Positions 1 to 8,609 of a stretch of DNA of 64,000 nucleotides are shown here, piece after piece; the first letter of the stretch is position 1, and each line of letters starts with the position of its first letter. The notes beneath the pieces are model-generated. The model made no database searches and had not been told where the DNA came from. It saw only the letters and a list, made by a program, of their open reading frames with translations. The DNA is from an uncultured Eggerthellaceae bacterium. Its GTDB lineage: Bacteria > Actinomycetota > Coriobacteriia > Coriobacteriales > Eggerthellaceae. The stretch is taken from the NCBI GenBank assembly GCA_949840905.1, contig CATKXW010000002.1, positions 92,092 to 156,091 of the forward strand. Reading direction: 5' to 3'. The translations under genes were made by a program, and so were the position numbers.

Positions 1-406
1 GGATGAAATCGCCCGATCGGAGCGCCTTGGATTCGACGTTGCAGTTGTTCACCCACACTCCGTTGAAGGAGTTCTCATCATGGATGATGTATGCGCCGCC
101 TTCACGCTTGAGGGTAGCATGCAACCGCGATACGGTCATATCGTTGAGGAAGATGGAACATTGAGGCATCCGCCCGATGGTGAGGTCATCGCCGGCCATC
201 TTGAATATGATACCCGCTCGCGGCCCGCGCACTACCTGCAAGGTGGCATCATGGGTGCTCGGCAGCGCATCGACGATAGCGTTGCGATCGACCGGATAAG
301 GCTTGAACCCCTCGGTGTTGCCGCTCAGCTTGAAGCCGCAGCGCGGGCACTCCGCCTCTCCCCCTTGCAAGGGCGCAAGGCAGACTGGGCATGTTTCCTC
401 ATCCAT
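1..406 (-). CDS. FHA-domain protein with N-terminal zinc ribbon (partial, runs off the window)
   Basis: Reading leftwards from the ATG at 406-404 gives an open frame of 135 codons with no stop before the window edge, so the C-terminus is missing. The N-terminus has two CxxC pairs (CPVC at residues 6-9, CPRC at 20-23), a probable zinc ribbon. From about residue 55 an FHA fold follows, with the GR of 'LTIGRMPQCSI', the S-R-x-H of 'VSRLHATL' and the 'NSFNGVWVN' strand. FHA domains bind phosphothreonine peptides, so this is probably a reader of Ser/Thr kinase signalling; its partner is not visible. It lies 67 bp downstream of the D,D-carboxypeptidase gene on the same strand, suggesting a link to envelope control by inference. 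Confidence 0.85.
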   Translation of the reverse strand, partial: MDEETCPVCLAPLQGGEAECPRCGFKLSGNTEGFKPYPVDRNAIVDALPSTHDATLQVVRGPRAGIIFKMAGDDLTIGRMPQCSIFLNDMTVSRLHATLKREGGAYIIHDENSFNGVWVNNCNVESKALRSGDFI

Positions 407-473
407 CTTCTTCCTCGGTCTTCCTGATCTCGAGCGCGCCGCAGCGCGGCGCGACAGTGCGAATCACTGGCTC

Positions 474-1880
474 TTAGATGAAACCAGCGACCTGCTTATT
501 ATATATGAGCGGCGTCTCGTTGATCACCGTAGGAGATGCTTCGGTGGCCACGCCCGAGAACACGGCCGTGAACCGTTCCCAAGCGATAGAGGCGATCTCG
601 AACAGCTCCGGAGCCGCGAGCGCCTCGCAAGCTACCAGATCGGCCGTGGCGATGAGCTCGTTGGCCTGGAAGAACTCCGCACGCCCCATCTTCTGTCCCA
701 CCTCGATGGCACCGGTCACCCTGTCGAAGGCGAACCGCTGGCTGACGTTGCCGTTCAGCGTGAACACCTCCACCGTCTCTTGGGTCTCGGCGAAGGTCAC
801 CTTCACGGTCTTGTCCAGCCAGCTCGCCGCTGGCGCATAGGCCACGACAGGCACCTCTTGGGTCGCACCGGCGAAGGTCATCATGGCTTTCTCATCAGAA
901 TGGGCGAGCGGATAGGCCACATGATTGTCATAGACCCACTCCCACAACGTGCGCGTATCGAGGAAGCGCTGCAGCTCGGTAGGCGAATGCAGCACGATGG
1001 CGAACAGATCGACCCCATCGCGGTGGCACACACCAGCGAAACAGGCCCCTGCCTGGTCGGTGAAGCCGGTCTTGATGCCGCATGCCCCGTCGAAGATGCC
1101 GATGAGCTCATCGGTGCTGACCAGCGGAAGCTCCAAGGGTTGGCCGAACCGCTCTATTACCAAGGTGGCCTCGGGTTGGGCCACGATCTGACGGAACAGT
1201 GGGAAATGCTCCATAGCATAGCGCGACATGGTGGCCACGTCCGCCGCCGTGGAGTACATCTCGCCCTCATGACCATCGGAATCGAGGCCGTGAGGATTCG
1301 CGAACAGCGTGTTGGTCATGCCGAGCCGCGCTGCCATCTCGTTCATCTTCGCCACGAAGGCCGCTTCCGCGTCGTTGGCACCCGTCTCCGCCATGAAGCG
1401 CTCGCCCAAGGTCTCGGCGATGGCCACGGCCGCATCGTTGCCGGAAGGCACGAGCAGACCCTGCAAGGCCATCTCGAGGGTCATCACATCGCCCTCCCAT
1501 AGACCTGCCGTCGACTCGCCGGTGGCCACAGCCTTGGCCGACACCGTGACCGGCTGGGAGAGCGTGCCGTTCTCCAATGCCACGATGGCCGTCATGATCT
1601 TGGTGATGGAGGCGATGTGGGTGCGCTCGTTCACGTTGCGCTGGAAGTAGACCGTGCCCTCGCTATCGACCACCATGACATGGTCGGCATCGACAGAAGG
1701 AGCCGCCGTCGCGGGGATGGAACGCTCCTCCACCGTTTCGGCCATGATGCGGTCGTTCTTGCGCACATCAGCTGCCGCCGGATCGACCCCCCAAAACGCC
1801 ATGACCACCGCCAGCACCGCTGCGATCAGGATCGACGATGCCCGCGATGGGTGCCGGGCCGCTCCCTCATTCATCCTCAT
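474..1880 (-). CDS. D-alanyl-D-alanine carboxypeptidase (peptidase S11, DacF/PBP5 type)
   Basis: A 468-residue protein that trims the terminal D-Ala from peptidoglycan stem peptides outside the membrane. All three penicillin-binding motifs are present: SxxK (S91-I-T-K94), SxN (S146-G-N148) and KTG (K270-T-G272). A hydrophobic export signal covers about residues 15-37 and ends in 'PAAA'. The region after about residue 310 fits the C-terminal beta domain of PBP5 relatives. The start overlaps the end of the upstream VanW gene by 14 bp (8 bp if Met3 is used), so the two are probably translated together. Whether it is held at the membrane by a C-terminal amphipathic helix is unclear. Confidence 0.93.
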   Translation of the reverse strand: MRMNEGAARHPSRASSILIAAVLAVVMAFWGVDPAAADVRKNDRIMAETVEERSIPATAAPSVDADHVMVVDSEGTVYFQRNVNERTHIASITKIMTAIVALENGTLSQPVTVSAKAVATGESTAGLWEGDVMTLEMALQGLLVPSGNDAAVAIAETLGERFMAETGANDAEAAFVAKMNEMAARLGMTNTLFANPHGLDSDGHEGEMYSTAADVATMSRYAMEHFPLFRQIVAQPEATLVIERFGQPLELPLVSTDELIGIFDGACGIKTGFTDQAGACFAGVCHRDGVDLFAIVLHSPTELQRFLDTRTLWEWVYDNHVAYPLAHSDEKAMMTFAGATQEVPVVAYAPAASWLDKTVKVTFAETQETVEVFTLNGNVSQRFAFDRVTGAIEVGQKMGRAEFFQANELIATADLVACEALAAPELFEIASIAWERFTAVFSGVATEASPTVINETPLIYNKQVAGFI

Positions 1881-4296
1881 CGTCTTCCTTCACATGCTTC
1901 CGCGTCACCTTCTCGCGGCCCTCCTCCACCTCTATCTCGGTATCGGGACCTGCGATGACGATCTTGTCGATGGGGTTGTAGGTGGAATTGAAGGTGGCCT
2001 CGCGCAGGCGGTTGCCCTCCCGGTCATAGACCGTGCGCACCACCGTTATCTCACGACCGTCGGTGCCCACAGTGTCGGTCTTGTGCCACCCCGTCTCCTT
2101 GGTGTCATCCACCTCCACGATGACGCGGAACTTCTTGCCCTCTTGCCACTCACCAGTGGAGGTCTTCACCGTGTAACCCGGATCCACGCCGTAGAGCGCC
2201 ACCGTGACCGAGGTGTCGGTATAGCTCGTGCGCACGATCACGTCAGAAGCGCTGTCGTTCTGCCAGACCAGATCGAGGTTAGGATAGTTCACCGCTGCAT
2301 CGCGACCCGCCTCGTAGCTCGCCATATAGAGGGAATGGGGAGCGCGCTTCAGCACCGGGAATCCTGACTCGTATACGGCGTTGAACATGGTGGTGGCCAC
2401 CTGGCAGATGCCGCCACCGGCCTCGTCGATGTACTTTCCCTCTCGGATAGCGCCCGCAGCCAAAAACCCCGCTTCCTCGTTACAATCGCCGGTGGTGTCG
2501 TTGAACGACCAGGTGCCCCCGTCAGCCGTACAGATCGAATCGTTCAGAAGGTCGGCCGCCAGATGGATGTTGTGGTTACGGTTCTTGGTCGCCGAAGTGG
2601 AGGTATAGTTCGTCGTATAGCTGGCGATGCGCCCGATCACGCCGTAGTCGCACGCCTCGTCGAAGGAGAGCGAACCGGAATAGCGGTAGGTGTCGATAGG
2701 GATAGGATCGAGGGTGGCGGGCGCTGCGCTCCCACTATCGGTGCGGAAGGGCCCGAGCAGCTGACCATCGAGCTGCGCGAGCGCCTCGTTCAGCAACGGC
2801 AGCAGTATCTCGCTCTGGGTGACCACCATCACCTCGTCTTTGAACTTCTGGAACGTGATGGCCAGATCGCCGCCGTTCGCGGTCTTGGTGTTGGCGGCCC
2901 CGCTCTGATTCATCAAGGAGATGAGCGCTGGCTGGGCCACCTCCTCGTCGATAAGGGGCAACAGGCGATAGGTGCCGTTGACCTCCTTCACCTCGGTGCT
3001 GATCCACTCCCCCAGCTGCGCGCCGTCGACCTCCACTGTGCCGCCTTCGTGGGTGAAGCTGACGGGGATCTGCAGCATCCCGTTCACTGCGTCGCAAGTG
3101 ACCTGGGCCTGCTCTCGTTCGATGCGCAACGGCGCGTACTCGGCACGGGCCACGAACGAGCCGGTCGCGCTCTCAGAGCGCAGCAGTATCTCGTCGAGCT
3201 TATCGCGCAGCGCTGCGCGATCGATCATCGCTCCGCTATGGCCTTCGGTCACCGTCGCTACGCCGTCCTCTATGGCGATGTCGAAGTCGACCCGCGGCTC
3301 GCCGATGGCGGTGTCGATGTCGTGAGCGAGGCTCTCCAGCTCCTCTTCGCCGTAGTCGCCGCGCACCTCGATGCTACGACCGCCGAACAGCAGCGCCGCT
3401 CGGGTGAAGAAGCCTCCGTCCTCCCGGCCCACCGCCATGGCCTGCCTGGCTAGTTCCGCCGCCGGCAGCTCGGCCCGCACGCTCGGGCCCGTTGCCACCC
3501 ACAGCTGCTTGTTCTGCTGCGCTTCCTCGTAGGAGAGCTGCTCGGAGAGCTCCTCCCCTTCGATGATGCCGTCGGTGGAGACCAAGGAGTTCGCCGTCTC
3601 TTCGTTGGCGAACACGAACATCTGGTGATCATCGAGGCGCTCCTCGTAGGTGGCGCGGATGGCGTTCTCCGCCTCAGTGATCGTCTTGCCGGAGAGGTCC
3701 ACGGTGCCCACGGACACGCCCTGGTGCACCTTTCCCCACGAAAGCCCGGTATCCACCAGTCCCACCGCGCACACCAGCACCAGCACCACCGAGACGATGG
3801 CGAAGGTGCGACTGCGCTTGAAGGTCTGGACGAACGCATGGCCCACCGCGCGGAAGGGAGCTCCGAGCATCGAGAGGACCTTGTTGCCGCCCGAAGGCTT
3901 CGCAGCCGTGCGCCCACCGCTCTTCGCGCTCCCCCGTCGGCCATCGCCCGTCCGGGGAATCGCGCCGCTGCTATGGCTCGCACGAACGCGTCGGTCTTGG
4001 AGCATCCGCTCTTCCCGCATCCTGGTGCGCCCCTCGGCCACCGTCGAGCGCGAAGGACGACGCTCCTGCGGAGCTACCGACCCCGAAGAGGACGCAACGC
4101 GACCCCGAGCAGGAGCCGACGCAGAGCGGCTGCGAGAAGAGGGACGCTGGACTGTGGCACCGGAGCCATGGGCAGGACGACGAGCCGCAGAGCTCGATGA
4201 GGAACGAGGGGTCTGCGGCGCGCTCGTCCGTGCCGGGCGCCTCCCGCCCCCCCGGCCGCTATCACGATATGCCCTCGGATCCTGAGCGCGGTTCAT
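1867..4296 (-). CDS. VanW-family protein with disordered N-terminus and one membrane anchor
   Basis: About 809 residues. The ATG at 4296 forms an ATGA overlap with the pgsA stop; an upstream in-frame ATG at 4308 is an alternative. Residues 1 to about 130 are rich in Arg, Ser and Pro and look disordered. A single membrane segment ('TFAIVSVVLVLVCAVGLV') follows near residue 165, then a long extracytoplasmic region resembling the peptidoglycan-binding-4 repeats found in such proteins. The VanW domain lies near the C-terminus (motifs 'GGGICQVATTMFNAV', 'HSLYMASYEAGRDAAV'). VanW proteins occur in vancomycin-resistance clusters and widely in Actinobacteria, but their biochemical role is unsettled. 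The last residues are highly acidic ('KEDDEDE'). Position between pgsA and a D,D-carboxypeptidase supports an envelope role. Confidence 0.88.
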   Translation of the reverse strand: MNRAQDPRAYRDSGRGGGRRPARTSAPQTPRSSSSSAARRPAHGSGATVQRPSSRSRSASAPARGRVASSSGSVAPQERRPSRSTVAEGRTRMREERMLQDRRVRASHSSGAIPRTGDGRRGSAKSGGRTAAKPSGGNKVLSMLGAPFRAVGHAFVQTFKRSRTFAIVSVVLVLVCAVGLVDTGLSWGKVHQGVSVGTVDLSGKTITEAENAIRATYEERLDDHQMFVFANEETANSLVSTDGIIEGEELSEQLSYEEAQQNKQLWVATGPSVRAELPAAELARQAMAVGREDGGFFTRAALLFGGRSIEVRGDYGEEELESLAHDIDTAIGEPRVDFDIAIEDGVATVTEGHSGAMIDRAALRDKLDEILLRSESATGSFVARAEYAPLRIEREQAQVTCDAVNGMLQIPVSFTHEGGTVEVDGAQLGEWISTEVKEVNGTYRLLPLIDEEVAQPALISLMNQSGAANTKTANGGDLAITFQKFKDEVMVVTQSEILLPLLNEALAQLDGQLLGPFRTDSGSAAPATLDPIPIDTYRYSGSLSFDEACDYGVIGRIASYTTNYTSTSATKNRNHNIHLAADLLNDSICTADGGTWSFNDTTGDCNEEAGFLAAGAIREGKYIDEAGGGICQVATTMFNAVYESGFPVLKRAPHSLYMASYEAGRDAAVNYPNLDLVWQNDSASDVIVRTSYTDTSVTVALYGVDPGYTVKTSTGEWQEGKKFRVIVEVDDTKETGWHKTDTVGTDGREITVVRTVYDREGNRLREATFNSTYNPIDKIVIAGPDTEIEVEEGREKVTRKHVKEDDEDE

Positions 4297-4967
4297 GAAC
4301 GCTCGCATCCGCCATCGCCGCCCGCAAGGCGCTCGCGCTCGGACAGGGCGCGAGCGGCAGCGAGGCAATAATGGACGGTGGTCGCCACGGCTAGCACCAG
4401 CCCTCCGTAGACGGACCAGATGCCCCACGAGACCGCTTGGTCTGTGAAGCCTGGCAGCCACGCAAGATCGACGAGGCCGAGCCCGGGCACGAGCGGCCAG
4501 TTCAACAACAGACCAGCGAAGCCGACGAACAGCAGCGTCGTGGCCACCTTACCGGGATAGACCACCGGTATGCGGATGTCGTAGCGCTTGAGCAGCACGG
4601 CCCCGCCACCCAACATGAGCAGGTCACGAGCCACCACCACCACGATGATCCACAAGGGCACACGGCCCACCAAGAACACCCCCAGCACTCCCGACACCAT
4701 CAAGACGCGATCTACCGCTGGGTCGAGCAGCTGGCCGAGCTTGGAGACGCTATGGGTGCGACGAGCCACCTGCCCATCGACGAAATCGGTGCTCGCCGCT
4801 ACGGCGAACACGAGGGTAGCTGCGATGTCGAAGCCTTGGAAGAGCAGGACGAAGAACACCGGTACGAGGCACAGGCGCAGAAACGAGATCACATTAGGCA
4901 ACGTGAGGATCCGGTCGCTCACCGGTTCCTGTTCATGCTGCGCAGAAGGCTCATAGGCTCGATCCAT
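4293..4967 (-). CDS. pgsA: CDP-diacylglycerol--glycerol-3-phosphate 3-phosphatidyltransferase
   Basis: A 224-residue integral membrane enzyme of the CDP-alcohol phosphatidyltransferase family, making phosphatidylglycerophosphate, the committed step to phosphatidylglycerol and cardiolipin. The signature DGx2ARx8Gx3Dx3D is intact ('DGQVARR' through 'GQLLDPAVD'), and several hydrophobic segments flank it. The start at 4967 is chosen because GAGG sits about 10 bp upstream; longer in-frame starts at 5000 and 5036 run into a probable terminator hairpin. Substrate is assigned from family and size; other CDP-alcohol transferases (for example phosphatidylinositol-phosphate synthases) share the motif. 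Confidence 0.87.
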   Translation of the reverse strand: MDRAYEPSAQHEQEPVSDRILTLPNVISFLRLCLVPVFFVLLFQGFDIAATLVFAVAASTDFVDGQVARRTHSVSKLGQLLDPAVDRVLMVSGVLGVFLVGRVPLWIIVVVVARDLLMLGGGAVLLKRYDIRIPVVYPGKVATTLLFVGFAGLLLNWPLVPGLGLVDLAWLPGFTDQAVSWGIWSVYGGLVLAVATTVHYCLAAARALSERERLAGGDGGCERS

Positions 4968-5026
4968 GGAAAAGACTACCTCGAAGAAGCATCCGGACAT
5001 ATATTCGTTCGCTATTCTAGCAAATA

Positions 5027-5053
5027 GGCCCTCCATGAGGGTATGGAAGGGCC
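5027..5053 (-). terminator. Probable terminator of the ech operon
   Basis: Ten-base arms GGCCCTTCCAT and ATGGAGGGCC, with one mismatch, enclose a short loop. On the minus strand they are followed by TATTTGC. The site lies between echF and pgsA. Confidence 0.55.
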
Positions 5054-5126
5054 GTTCGCTTCACCAGATATGCTGAATTGCTTAAGGTTCGCGATCGACC
5101 GAAGAGTGGTGGATCGCAGGGGCGTC

Positions 5127-5504
5127 CTAGCCTTCGGCGACCACCGCTTCGGTGACCGCCTTCGGGTCGGGCACCGTACGTTCGGTGCGATACTTCTCGA
5201 CGGTGATGGCCGTGGAGGCAGCATCCATGATAAGGCAATCCTTCGGGCACGCCCGCACGCAAGCACCGCACTGCACGCAGCGGAACGGGTCGATGGCCCA
5301 CAGCCGCTCCTTCTTCTCCACCGTGATGGCATCGGCCGGGCATCCCTTCTGGCAGATGCCGCACAGGATGCACAGCTCCACCTCGTTGACCACATGCCCC
5401 TTCAAGCCCGCAGGCGCAGGCTTGGTCTCCAACGGATACAGCACCGTCTCCGGCTTCTTGAACAGCGAGCCGAACGTCATGCCGCCCAGTCTGAAACTTC
5501 CCAT
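5127..5504 (-). CDS. echF: Ech hydrogenase ferredoxin-like subunit, 2 x [4Fe-4S]
   Basis: A 125-residue polyferredoxin, the electron-transfer subunit that carries electrons from soluble ferredoxin to the small subunit of the membrane-bound hydrogenase. Two clusters are clear: CxxCxxCxxxCP at 'CILCGICQKGCP' and again at 'CVQCGACVRACP'. The family member with two such motifs at the end of an echABCDEF gene order is EchF. AGGAG lies 8 bp before the ATG. It is the last gene of the operon, 32 bp after echE. Confidence 0.92.
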   Translation of the reverse strand: MGSFRLGGMTFGSLFKKPETVLYPLETKPAPAGLKGHVVNEVELCILCGICQKGCPADAITVEKKERLWAIDPFRCVQCGACVRACPKDCLIMDAASTAITVEKYRTERTVPDPKAVTEAVVAEG

Positions 5505-5536
5505 GCTCTTCGCTCCTGTCGCTCACCTATCCCAGC

Positions 5537-6625
5537 TCATCGCTCCGTGCAGCTGACGCACGGGTCGATGGTGAGGATGATCATGTTCACATCGGCCAGA
5601 TCGCACCCCTTCAGCGCCGCCACCATACCGGCGAGGTTCTGCGAGGTGGGCGTGCGCATGCGCATGCGCTCCAGATTCTTCGAACCGTTGCCGCGCGCAT
5701 AGTAGTAGCACTCGCCGCGCGGCTGCTCCAGCACATTGGACGCCTGGGACCCGTCCGCAGGAGACCCCTTCACGTCCACGGCGATGTCGCCTGTTGGGAT
5801 CTTCGCGACCAGCTCCTTGATGATGGCGATGGATTGCAGCACCTCGCTGCAGCGCACCTTGATGCGCGCGTAGCAGTCGCCTTGCGTGTCGAGGATGGGC
5901 TGGAAGTCGCTGAGGTCTCCATAGGCACCGCGGCCCAACATGCGGCAGTCATAGTTCACGGCGCTCGCGCGGGCGAAGGGACCCACCATGGAAAGGTCGA
6001 GAGCCTCTTCGTGGGAGATGACGCCCACGCCCACCGTGCGGTTCTTGATGGAAGCGTCGGTCAGCAGCGTGCTCACGATGGTGGCGTATTCCGCCTCCAA
6101 TCCCTCCAGCACCGCCACGATCTCGCGCAGCATGGCCCCGTCTATGTCGCGCACGACACCGCCTACCTTCACCACCGACAGGATCACGCGCCCGCCCGTG
6201 GTCTTCTCGAACAGGTCGAGCACGCGCTCTCGCAAACGCCAGCAATGCATGAACAGGCTCTCGAAGCCGAACGCGTCAGCAGCCAGGCCCAGCCACAGCA
6301 AATGGGAATGGATACGGGAGAGCTCGTGCCAGATGACGCGCAGATATTCGGCGCGCTTGGGCACCTCCACGCCCATCAGCTCCTCCACCGTCTCGGCGTA
6401 ACCGAGGGAATGGCCCATGGCGCAGATGCCGCAGATGCGCTCCGCGACGTAGATGAACTGGTTGTAATCGCGCTTCTCCACCAGCTTCTCCAAACCGCGA
6501 TGGATGAAGCCTATCTGGGGCAAGCAGTCGATGACGGTCTCGTCCTGCACCACCAGGTCGAGATGGAGCGGCTCGGGCAGCACCGGATGCTGCGGGCCGA
6601 AGGGGATGACGGTCGCCTTTCCCAT
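5537..6625 (-). CDS. echE: Ech-type [NiFe] hydrogenase large (catalytic) subunit
   Basis: A 362-residue group 4 [NiFe] hydrogenase large subunit, which binds the Ni-Fe(CN)2CO site and interconverts H+ and H2. The N-terminal CxxC is C65-G-I-C68 ('ERICGICAM') and the C-terminal DPCxxC is D354-P-C356-V-S-C359. All four nickel ligands are therefore present, which separates it from NuoD of complex I, where they are lost. The protein stops three residues after the last Cys, so there is no C-terminal extension for a maturation peptidase, as described for the EchE of methanogens. It follows echD with a 2-bp gap; a GGGAGG ribosome site precedes the ATG. Confidence 0.95.
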   Translation of the reverse strand: MGKATVIPFGPQHPVLPEPLHLDLVVQDETVIDCLPQIGFIHRGLEKLVEKRDYNQFIYVAERICGICAMGHSLGYAETVEELMGVEVPKRAEYLRVIWHELSRIHSHLLWLGLAADAFGFESLFMHCWRLRERVLDLFEKTTGGRVILSVVKVGGVVRDIDGAMLREIVAVLEGLEAEYATIVSTLLTDASIKNRTVGVGVISHEEALDLSMVGPFARASAVNYDCRMLGRGAYGDLSDFQPILDTQGDCYARIKVRCSEVLQSIAIIKELVAKIPTGDIAVDVKGSPADGSQASNVLEQPRGECYYYARGNGSKNLERMRMRTPTSQNLAGMVAALKGCDLADVNMIILTIDPCVSCTER

Positions 6626-6627
6626 GG

Positions 6628-7221
6628 CTACTCCCCTCCCTTCTTGGCTCTCGCCTCCATGGCGGCGCGCACCTTGGCCGCCTTCTCCGGATCCATCGCG
6701 GCCAGCTTCGCTTCCAGCTCAGCAGCCTTGCGAGCTTCCTCATCCTCCGATGGCTTCTCAGCTTCGGCGGCAGCCTCGGCAGAAGCTTCCGCTGCATTCG
6801 CAGCCGCCCGCTCCTTCGCGGCCTTCGCCGCAGCGATCTTCGCGGCCTTCTCGCGAGCCGCCAACTGCTCGGGCGAGATGATGGTCATGGGATATTCCTC
6901 GGACACCCGATAGAAGTTACCCTCGAAGTCGATGGCGATATCGGTGATCCTCACGCCGAACAGGTCGTGTATCTCGTTCTCGAACACGAACGCAGCCAAG
7001 AAGGCATCGCTGATGGAGGGCACCTCCGCATCGCGAGGCACATCGCTTATCACGCTGTTGACCAGCGCGCCGTTCTTCATGAACGAATACACCAGATCCA
7101 CGCCATCGTCCTTGTTCACAGCGAGGGTCTGCACGTAGCGCCAGCCATCCTCTTTGCGGCTCAGCGCGAAGTCGTGGAGCGAGTCGAGCGCGAGGGGCTC
7201 GAAGACTTGGGTGAATTCCAT
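6628..7221 (-). CDS. echD: Ech hydrogenase 30-kDa (NuoC-like) subunit with long charged tail
   Basis: A 197-residue cytoplasmic subunit. Residues 1 to about 115 match the NuoC/EchD family ('NEIHDLFGVRITD', 'YRVSEEYPM'). Residues from about 122 to the end form a low-complexity Ala/Lys/Glu tail, predicted helical, that is not needed for the family fold. The gene lies in the order A-B-C-D-E-F, 12 bp after echC. The tail could contact neighbouring subunits or the ferredoxin donor, but this is a guess. Confidence 0.9.
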   Translation of the reverse strand: MEFTQVFEPLALDSLHDFALSRKEDGWRYVQTLAVNKDDGVDLVYSFMKNGALVNSVISDVPRDAEVPSISDAFLAAFVFENEIHDLFGVRITDIAIDFEGNFYRVSEEYPMTIISPEQLAAREKAAKIAAAKAAKERAAANAAEASAEAAAEAEKPSEDEEARKAAELEAKLAAMDPEKAAKVRAAMEARAKKGGE

Positions 7222-7233
7222 GGTCTGTGCGCC

Positions 7234-7689
7234 CTACCTTTCCTTCTTGGCGGCCCGCTTCTGCTCCTTCAGGGCCGCTTCCTTCTCGTCGAGCACCTTC
7301 ACGCCGGCCACGATGGCGTCGATGAGCGTCTCAGGGCGCACGGCGCATCCGGGCGCGTACACGTCCACCGGTATGGCCTGATCCACGCCGCCGATGACGT
7401 TATAGCAGTCGTGGAACACCCCGCCGGAGCACGCGCATATGCCGCAGGCCACCACCACCTTCGGCTCGACCATCTGGTCGTATATCTGACGGACCACGTC
7501 GATGTTCTGCTCGTTCACCGAACCGGTCACCAGGAAGATGTCAGCATGTTTCGGGTTGCCCGTGTTCACGACGCCGAACCGCTCGCCGTCGAAGCCGGGG
7601 CACAGGGTCGCGAGCACTTCGATGTCGCAACCGTTGCAGCTCGAGCCATCGTAGTGGATGACCCAAGGCGATCTTGATGCGTAGCCCAT
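7234..7689 (-). CDS. echC: Ech hydrogenase small subunit, proximal [4Fe-4S] (NuoB-like)
   Basis: A 151-residue small subunit that passes electrons from EchF to the Ni-Fe site. The four cluster ligands are visible: CxxC in 'SSCNGCDIEV', Cys in 'ACGICACSGG', and Cys in the 'YAPGCAVRPE' PGC motif. The C-terminus after about residue 130 is a short Lys/Glu/Ala tail like that of echD. A ribosome site (AGGG) lies 8-10 bp before the ATG. It is 21 bp from echB. Confidence 0.93.
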   Translation of the reverse strand: MGYASRSPWVIHYDGSSCNGCDIEVLATLCPGFDGERFGVVNTGNPKHADIFLVTGSVNEQNIDVVRQIYDQMVEPKVVVACGICACSGGVFHDCYNVIGGVDQAIPVDVYAPGCAVRPETLIDAIVAGVKVLDEKEAALKEQKRAAKKER

Positions 7690-7710
7690 CTCTTCGAACC
7701 CTCCTATCGC

Positions 7711-8583
7711 CTAGAGGAACGCGAGCACGGCGATGTTCACGCCACCGGCCAGAAGCGCCACCGCCCAGGCCGACTTGAACATGAACTGCCATTTCACGCG
7801 TGCGAAATTGTTGTCGATCCATATCTCGAGGAAGTACACGGCCAGCACCACCACGATGGCGATGACGACCGAGAACCACTGGCCCCATACGAAGAACAGG
7901 CCCACCCAGCCCAAGAACAGCACGGTCTCGCACCAGTGCATGATCTCGACCAGCCCCAAGGTCGGGCCGCTCATCTCGGTGGTCATGCCGCGGACTATCT
8001 CCTGATGGGCATGGTGCGACATGGACAGGTCGAAAGGCGATTTGCGCAGCTTGATGGTGAGCACGAACAAAAGCCCCAGGAATATCAGCCATATGGTGGA
8101 GATGACCGGCGTATCAAGGGCGAACACGGCTTTGGTGTCAAAGGAGCCCGCTGCCATGAAGAAGCCGATGGCCATGAGGATGATCATGGGCTCGTACGAC
8201 ATCACCTGCACCGTCTCGCGCGCCGCGCCCACCTCAGCGTAGGGCGAGCGAGTAGAATACGCCGCCATGATGAAGAACAGGCTCGACAGCGTGATGACGA
8301 AGATGACGAACAGCAGGTTCCCTCCGGTGAAGAAGATGCCGCCGGCCACGCACGCGAAGATGAAGGCGCATACCACATAGCCGTGCTCCACGCTGTTCAC
8401 CGACACGTTCTCCTTGCCGAACAGCTTGCGCACGTCATAGTAGGGCTGTAGCAAGGGCGGCCCGACCCGGCCCTGCATCCGCGCCGAGATGATGCGGTCG
8501 ATACCGGCGAGAAGGCAACCGATGACAGGCGCTACCAACGCGAACAGCAAAGATCCGATGAGCGTGATGATGATGGTGATCAT
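7711..8583 (-). CDS. echB: Ech hydrogenase membrane subunit (NuoH-like)
   Basis: A 290-residue integral membrane protein with about eight hydrophobic segments. The conserved loop 'GRVGPPLLQPYYDVRKLF' and the Glu/Arg-containing cytoplasmic loops ('SPYAEVGAARE', 'KSPFDLSMSHHAHQEIV') are typical of the NuoH/EchB/HycD family, which joins the hydrogenase module to the ion channel. The ATG at 8583 is preferred over an in-frame start at 8643, because it has GAGG upstream and does not overlap echA. Confidence 0.92.
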   Translation of the reverse strand: MITIIITLIGSLLFALVAPVIGCLLAGIDRIISARMQGRVGPPLLQPYYDVRKLFGKENVSVNSVEHGYVVCAFIFACVAGGIFFTGGNLLFVIFVITLSSLFFIMAAYSTRSPYAEVGAARETVQVMSYEPMIILMAIGFFMAAGSFDTKAVFALDTPVISTIWLIFLGLLFVLTIKLRKSPFDLSMSHHAHQEIVRGMTTEMSGPTLGLVEIMHWCETVLFLGWVGLFFVWGQWFSVVIAIVVVLAVYFLEIWIDNNFARVKWQFMFKSAWAVALLAGGVNIAVLAFL

Positions 8584-8609
8584 GGTCGTCTCAACCTCTA
8601 TCCCTCTGA

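Noticed and set aside
4297..4461. N-terminal extension of the VanW protein up to 4461
   Set aside because: It lies wholly inside pgsA in another frame and is Arg/Leu-rich like a shadow; the ATGA start at 4296 fits operon packing.
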